Below the pieces are notes generated by a model. That model was not told the origin of the DNA, searched no databases, and saw nothing but the letters and a program-made list of their open reading frames with translations. From Ascaris suum (lineage: Eukaryota; Nematoda; Chromadorea; Rhabditida; Ascarididae), in contig CM024177.1 in NCBI GenBank assembly GCA_013433145.1, positions 3,808,110-3,872,109 on the forward strand: a stretch of DNA of 64,000 nucleotides, given 5' to 3'. Every line of letters starts with the position of its first letter. Position 1 is the stretch's first letter. A program made the position numbers and the translations under genes. Shown piece by piece: positions 63,622 through 64,000 of the stretch.

Positions 63622-64000
63622 GTTAGTATTTTGTATTTTTCTTCTACGAGGATTGAACTCAAATGATGCGCCTTATCTATGCGTTCTCCATATTTCTAAA
63701 TCGACCGCTAATATCGACGCAAACCAACGATTTTAATGAAATGAATTACAAATATTACCTCTCGATAATATCGCTTTTAGTGTGGAAAGGTTACCGTGAA
63801 AAATTATATAACATATAATGTCAAGGAACTTAATCGTATTTCTTTTGGAGTTAATAAAAAGCCGTTGAAGCACATCACTCATAAAACACTGAAATATATT
63901 TACATTATACAAATAAGCTTTTGGCCATCACCTCCTCCAATCCGCTTCCCTCTATCCCTCTCCCGCTTCTCGCCTTCCCCGCCGTCCCTTTCCAAACATA

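Noticed and set aside
1..64000. tRNA, rRNA and CRISPR arrays
   Set aside because: No cloverleaf with a GGTTCRA T-loop in the right spacing, no rRNA blocks and no regularly spaced identical repeats were seen by eye.

Overview
This window looks like eukaryotic nuclear DNA from a nematode. Three things point that way: genes are split into short exons joined by GT..AG introns whose acceptors mostly read TTTTCAG/TTTCAG; base composition is AT-rich (roughly 37-38% GC by eye); and the two genes that can be named are animal sensory or neuronal genes (a cyclic-nucleotide-gated channel and a FMRFamide-type peptide receptor). Introns of 0.3-4 kb are too long for a typical Caenorhabditis elegans gene, so a larger-genome, possibly parasitic, nematode is likely. 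I cannot name the species. No operon, rRNA, tRNA, CRISPR or bacterial feature was seen.

Layout. 1-22.0 kb: no gene I can defend. It holds short shadow-like open frames, a hairpin-forming G/C tract pair (718-825), a degenerate hexanucleotide array (6.0-6.4 kb), a perfect 19-bp stem hairpin (14.3 kb), a both-strands-open block (15.2-16.0 kb) and a degenerate TATAG-type pentanucleotide array (20.5-21.1 kb). 22.1-24.7 kb: a chain of phase-compatible minus-strand exons with four CxxC motifs and a poly(A) signal, which I do not recognise. 33.4-33.7 kb: a possible small plus-strand gene. 35.3-45.2 kb: a complete or nearly complete cyclic-nucleotide-gated channel gene on the minus strand, 15 exons, about 690 residues, with S1-S6, pore, C-linker, cyclic-nucleotide-binding domain and C-terminal coiled coil. 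52.4-53.7 kb: a weak unrecognised minus-strand candidate. 56.4-63.6 kb: a FMRFamide-receptor-like GPCR on the plus strand, six exons covering TM1-TM7, tail probably continuing past the window. Its 4.2-kb third intron carries a decayed Tc1/mariner-type transposase on the opposite strand.

The channel and the receptor are divergently transcribed with about 11 kb between them. Both are membrane signalling proteins expected in neurons, but nothing in the sequence shows that they act together. All exon models were built by hand by joining splice sites so that reading phase stays continuous. The channel and receptor are well supported by conserved motifs; the 22-24.7 kb gene rests mainly on phase continuity and its cysteine pattern.
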